The notes under the pieces are model-generated. The model made no database searches, was not told the origin of the DNA, and saw nothing but the letters and a program-made list of their open reading frames with translations. A DNA stretch of 6,487 nucleotides, from NCBI GenBank assembly GCA_002369525.1, contig DFFN01000184.1, positions 1 through 6,487 on the forward strand, read 5' to 3'. Below are positions 6,401 to 6,487 of the stretch, piece by piece (within the stretch, counting starts at the first letter, position 1; every line of letters begins with the position of its first letter). This DNA is from Lachnoclostridium sp. UBA3775 (GTDB taxonomy: Bacteria > Bacillota > Clostridia > Lachnospirales > Lachnospiraceae). The position numbers were made by a program, and so were the translations under genes.

Positions 6401-6460
6401 ACCTCAACAAACCATTCCGCGGCGCCGCTATTGCAGCGAAACAGACAGGTTTCTTGAGGT
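6401..6460. repeat. Large imperfect hairpin just upstream of tRNA-Asn
   Basis: ACCTCAACAAACC (6401-6413) pairs with GGTTTCTTGAGGT (6448-6460) at 12 of 13 positions. The 34 bases between hold the self-complementary GCGGCGCCGC (6419-6428) and a small hairpin CGCT/AGCG (6426-6438). On the minus strand the structure ends seven bases before the tRNA 5' end. It could be part of the precursor-tRNA leader, the terminator-like end of another RNA, or the edge of a structured RNA that continues past the window. I do not recognise it. Confidence 0.55.
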
Positions 6461-6487
6461 GGTGTTAGCCGGCGTCGACCTATTTTT

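Noticed and set aside
6321..6487. Open minus-strand reading frame running from the right edge through the tRNA gene
   Set aside because: It translates straight through the tRNA cloverleaf, so it is a typical spurious frame over an RNA gene.
6401..6487. Possible 3' part of a large SRP RNA upstream of the tRNA
   Set aside because: There is only a vague resemblance over a short stretch from memory, the conserved GGTCCGGAAGGAAGCAGC core is not in the window, and the local hairpin does not match the expected fold; left unassigned.

Overview
The window looks like part of a chromosome from a low-to-moderate GC Gram-positive bacterium. A member of the Clostridia, possibly Lachnospiraceae, is my best guess. 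This rests on purine-rich GGAG-type ribosome binding sites before every gene, AT-rich intergenic stretches with poly-T terminators, and the general character of the proteins. It is an inference and no species is claimed.

Layout from left to right: (1) a minus-strand gene cut by the left edge, encoding an L-fucose/L-arabinose isomerase-like protein (402 residues visible); (2) 83 bases upstream of it on the same strand, a 603-residue protein with a complete class I mannose-6-phosphate isomerase-like (cupin, zinc) domain fused behind a domain of about 245 residues that resembles a P-loop sugar/nucleoside kinase without a recognisable Walker A motif; (3) a 224-base divergent control region with several inverted repeats; (4) a plus-strand AraC-family regulator; (5) a two-way terminator between convergent genes; (6) a minus-strand pair, a PfkB-family sugar kinase followed 14 bases later by a class II (zinc) ketose-bisphosphate-type aldolase; (7) an AT-rich promoter region, then a tRNA-Asn(GTT) with its own terminator on the minus strand; (8) a strongly structured, unassigned stretch at the right edge.

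Taken together, this is a regulated sugar-use locus. Two aldose-ketose isomerase-type proteins, a PfkB kinase and a DHAP/aldehyde-type aldolase form a plausible route: aldose to ketose, to phosphoketose, to triose phosphate plus a second fragment. The AraC protein, divergent from the isomerase operon, is the likely local switch. The substrate cannot be read from the sequence, and no transporter or glycosidase lies inside the window. The most unusual items are the kinase-like/phosphomannose isomerase fusion and the near-perfect hairpin just upstream of the tRNA.
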